From Streptomyces phaeofaciens (GTDB taxonomy: Bacteria; Actinomycetota; Actinomycetes; Streptomycetales; Streptomycetaceae), in NCBI RefSeq assembly GCF_014648915.1, contig NZ_BMSA01000003.1, positions 372,001-436,000 on the forward strand: a DNA stretch of 64,000 nucleotides, read 5' to 3'. The position numbers and the translations under genes are program-made. Below are positions 62,616 to 64,000 of the stretch, piece after piece; position 1 is the stretch's first letter; each line of letters opens with the position of its first letter. The notes below the pieces were generated by a model. It was not told the DNA's origin and ran no database searches. It saw only the letters and a program-made list of their open reading frames with translations.

Positions 62616-64000
62616 GCGAGAACCCCGTACCCCACGCGGTGCGCCCCGTGCGCACGCTCCTCGTCGACAACTACGACTCCTTCACCTACAACCTCTACCA
62701 GCTGCTGGGCGAGGTGAACGGGCAGCCGCCGACCGTGGTGCGCAACGACGTCGACTGGGCCGCCCTGCACCCCGGGGACTACGACAACATCGTGATCTCC
62801 CCGGGCCCCGGACGCCCGGACCGGGAGCGGGACTTCGGCGTCAGCACCCGCGCGATCCGCGACTCCGGGCTGCCCGTGCTCGGGGTGTGCCTGGGTCACC
62901 AGGGCATCGCCGGACTGTTCGGCGGCACCGTGGAGCACGCGCCGGAGCCGATGCACGGCCGGGTCTCCCGGGTCCGCCACACCGGCCAGGACCTCTTCGC
63001 GGGGCTCCCCTCGCCGTTCTCCGTCGTGCGCTACCACTCGCTCGCGGTCACCGCGCTCTCCGACGAACTGGAGGGCGTCGCCTGGACCGAGGACGGCGTG
63101 CTGATGGGGTTGCGGCACCGCACCGAGCCGGTGTGGGGCGTGCAGTTCCACCCCGAGTCGATCTCCAGCGAGTACGGCCGCGAGCTGCTCGCCAACTTCC
63201 GCGACCTGAGCCTGTCCCGCCGCGAGCGCGCCGCGGCCCCGGCACCGGCCGCCTCCGCGCCGTACCACCTGCACGTGCGCCGGCTGGAGTGCGCGCCCGA
63301 CACCGAGGCCGCCTACGGTGAGCTGTTCGCCCGGGGCCCGCACGGCTTCTGGCTGGACAGCGCCTCGCACGGCGACGGCGACGCCCGGTTCTCCGTGCTG
63401 GGCGACGGCTCGGGCCCCCACGCCGAGTACGTCACCTACCAGGTGGACACCCGCACCGTGCGGGTGGAGCGGGCCGGGCGGCCCGACGAGAGGCTGGCAC
63501 AGGGCTTCTTCGACTACCTCGACGCGCAGGTGCGCGCCCGCGCCCTGCCCGTCGACGACACCCTGCCGTTCTCCTTCTCCCTCGGCTATGTCGGCTACCT
63601 GGGCTACGAGTTGAAGGCCGAGGCGGGTGCCAGCGCCGTGCACACCTCGCCCACGCCGGACGCGGCGCTGCTGTTCGCCGACCGCGCCGTCGTCGTCGAC
63701 CACGCCGAGCACAGCACCTACCTGCTGGCCCTGGGCACCACGGCCGACGACCCGGACGCGGTGAAGTGGCTGGACGCCACCGCCGCCCGGCTGGAGCTGC
63801 TCCCCGCCGAGACGCCCCGGCAGCGCCGCCCGCTGACCTCCGCGCCCTCGCTCGCCGAAGCCGCGCTCACCCAGCGGCACGGCCGCGAGCAGTACCTGGA
63901 GCGCATCGGGGAGTGCCTGACGGAGATCCGCAACGGCGAGTCGTACGAGATCTGTCTCACCAACAGCTTCGCCACGGACACCGTCCTCGATCCGCTGCCC
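62612..64000 (+). CDS. fused aminodeoxychorismate synthase (PabA-PabB, PapA-like), 3' truncated
   Basis: At least 463 residues; the frame is open to the window end. ATG 62612 overlaps the mutase stop as ATGA. The N-terminal class I glutaminase has VDNYDSFTYNLYQLL, the nucleophile Cys93 in LGVCLGHQ, and His180 and Glu182 in VQFHPES. The synthase half begins about 210 and shows SYEICLTNSF, the PabB-type chorismate site. Together with the upstream mutase it should supply 4-amino-4-deoxychorismate for p-aminophenylalanine-like products. Anthranilate/phenazine-type use is less likely from the PabB motif. Confidence 0.9.
   Translation, partial: MSENPVPHAVRPVRTLLVDNYDSFTYNLYQLLGEVNGQPPTVVRNDVDWAALHPGDYDNIVISPGPGRPDRERDFGVSTRAIRDSGLPVLGVCLGHQGIAGLFGGTVEHAPEPMHGRVSRVRHTGQDLFAGLPSPFSVVRYHSLAVTALSDELEGVAWTEDGVLMGLRHRTEPVWGVQFHPESISSEYGRELLANFRDLSLSRRERAAAPAPAASAPYHLHVRRLECAPDTEAAYGELFARGPHGFWLDSASHGDGDARFSVLGDGSGPHAEYVTYQVDTRTVRVERAGRPDERLAQGFFDYLDAQVRARALPVDDTLPFSFSLGYVGYLGYELKAEAGASAVHTSPTPDAALLFADRAVVVDHAEHSTYLLALGTTADDPDAVKWLDATAARLELLPAETPRQRRPLTSAPSLAEAALTQRHGREQYLERIGECLTEIRNGESYEICLTNSFATDTVLDPLP

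Noticed and set aside
57887..64000. An integrative element at tRNA-His
   Set aside because: No integrase, excisionase or duplicated tRNA 3' end is visible in the window; retained only as a weak hypothesis.
1..64000. CRISPR arrays, rRNA genes and insertion sequences
   Set aside because: I found no regularly spaced repeats, rRNA signatures or transposase frames.

Overview
The window is chromosomal DNA of a Streptomyces-type actinobacterium. GC content is very high, GTG and TTG starts are common, many genes overlap as ATGA or GTGA, and hallmark loci are present: the desferrioxamine genes desEFABCD with iron boxes, adpA with a TTA codon, and the acyl-CoA carboxylase / HMG-CoA lyase / acdH leucine-valine operon. 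From memory, gene order from the carboxylase operon to the tRNA-His region follows the S. coelicolor SCO2774-SCO2793 neighbourhood. I could not run an alignment.

Layout. (1) 1-14413: secreted and membrane functions: a 5'-truncated GH3 glycosidase, small exported proteins, an S37 tripeptidyl aminopeptidase, a fused asymmetric ABC exporter, a phytase-like esterase, a class A beta-lactamase-like hydrolase, a GT39-type glycosyltransferase with glycine-rich inserts, an extracellular endonuclease and a DinB/mycothiol-type protein. (2) 14438-20307: a sodium symporter, ureohydrolase and TPP-dependent decarboxylase operon divergent from a PucR regulator, plausibly guanidino or arginine catabolism. (3) 20361-29807: a phosphatase-like protein, then acyl-CoA metabolism (TesB, acyl-CoA dehydrogenase, TetR repressor, and divergently the carboxylase beta and alpha subunits, HMG-CoA lyase and AcdH). 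Two GTTAA-N6-TTAAC-like operators lie in the divergent gap. (4) 29841-40930: an apparent accessory block with a large secreted LamG protein, a 2189-residue secreted RHS/YD-repeat protein with an orphan C-terminal tip, and a lipoprotein.

(5) 41238-48477: desferrioxamine uptake (desE, desF) and biosynthesis (desABCD), with one perfect and one near-perfect iron box and strong hairpins. (6) 48502-54644: a DUF4429/SHOCT protein, a Tat-exported purple acid phosphatase-like enzyme, a small conserved protein next to glmS, a YaaH-like membrane protein and a universal stress protein. (7) 55060-57934: a small membrane protein, the developmental regulator adpA, the oligoribonuclease gene and tRNA-His. 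(8) 57953-64000: an acetyltransferase, a winged-helix regulator, and an operon of FAD oxidase, PrmC-like methyltransferase, AroQ-type mutase and fused PabAB-type synthase, running off the right edge. Region 8 looks like the start of a biosynthetic cluster making a p-amino-aromatic (p-aminophenylalanine type) building block.

The most promising places for something new are region 8 (an unusual enzyme combination with its own AT-rich palindrome), the RHS/LamG block in region 4, and the guanidino operon in region 2.
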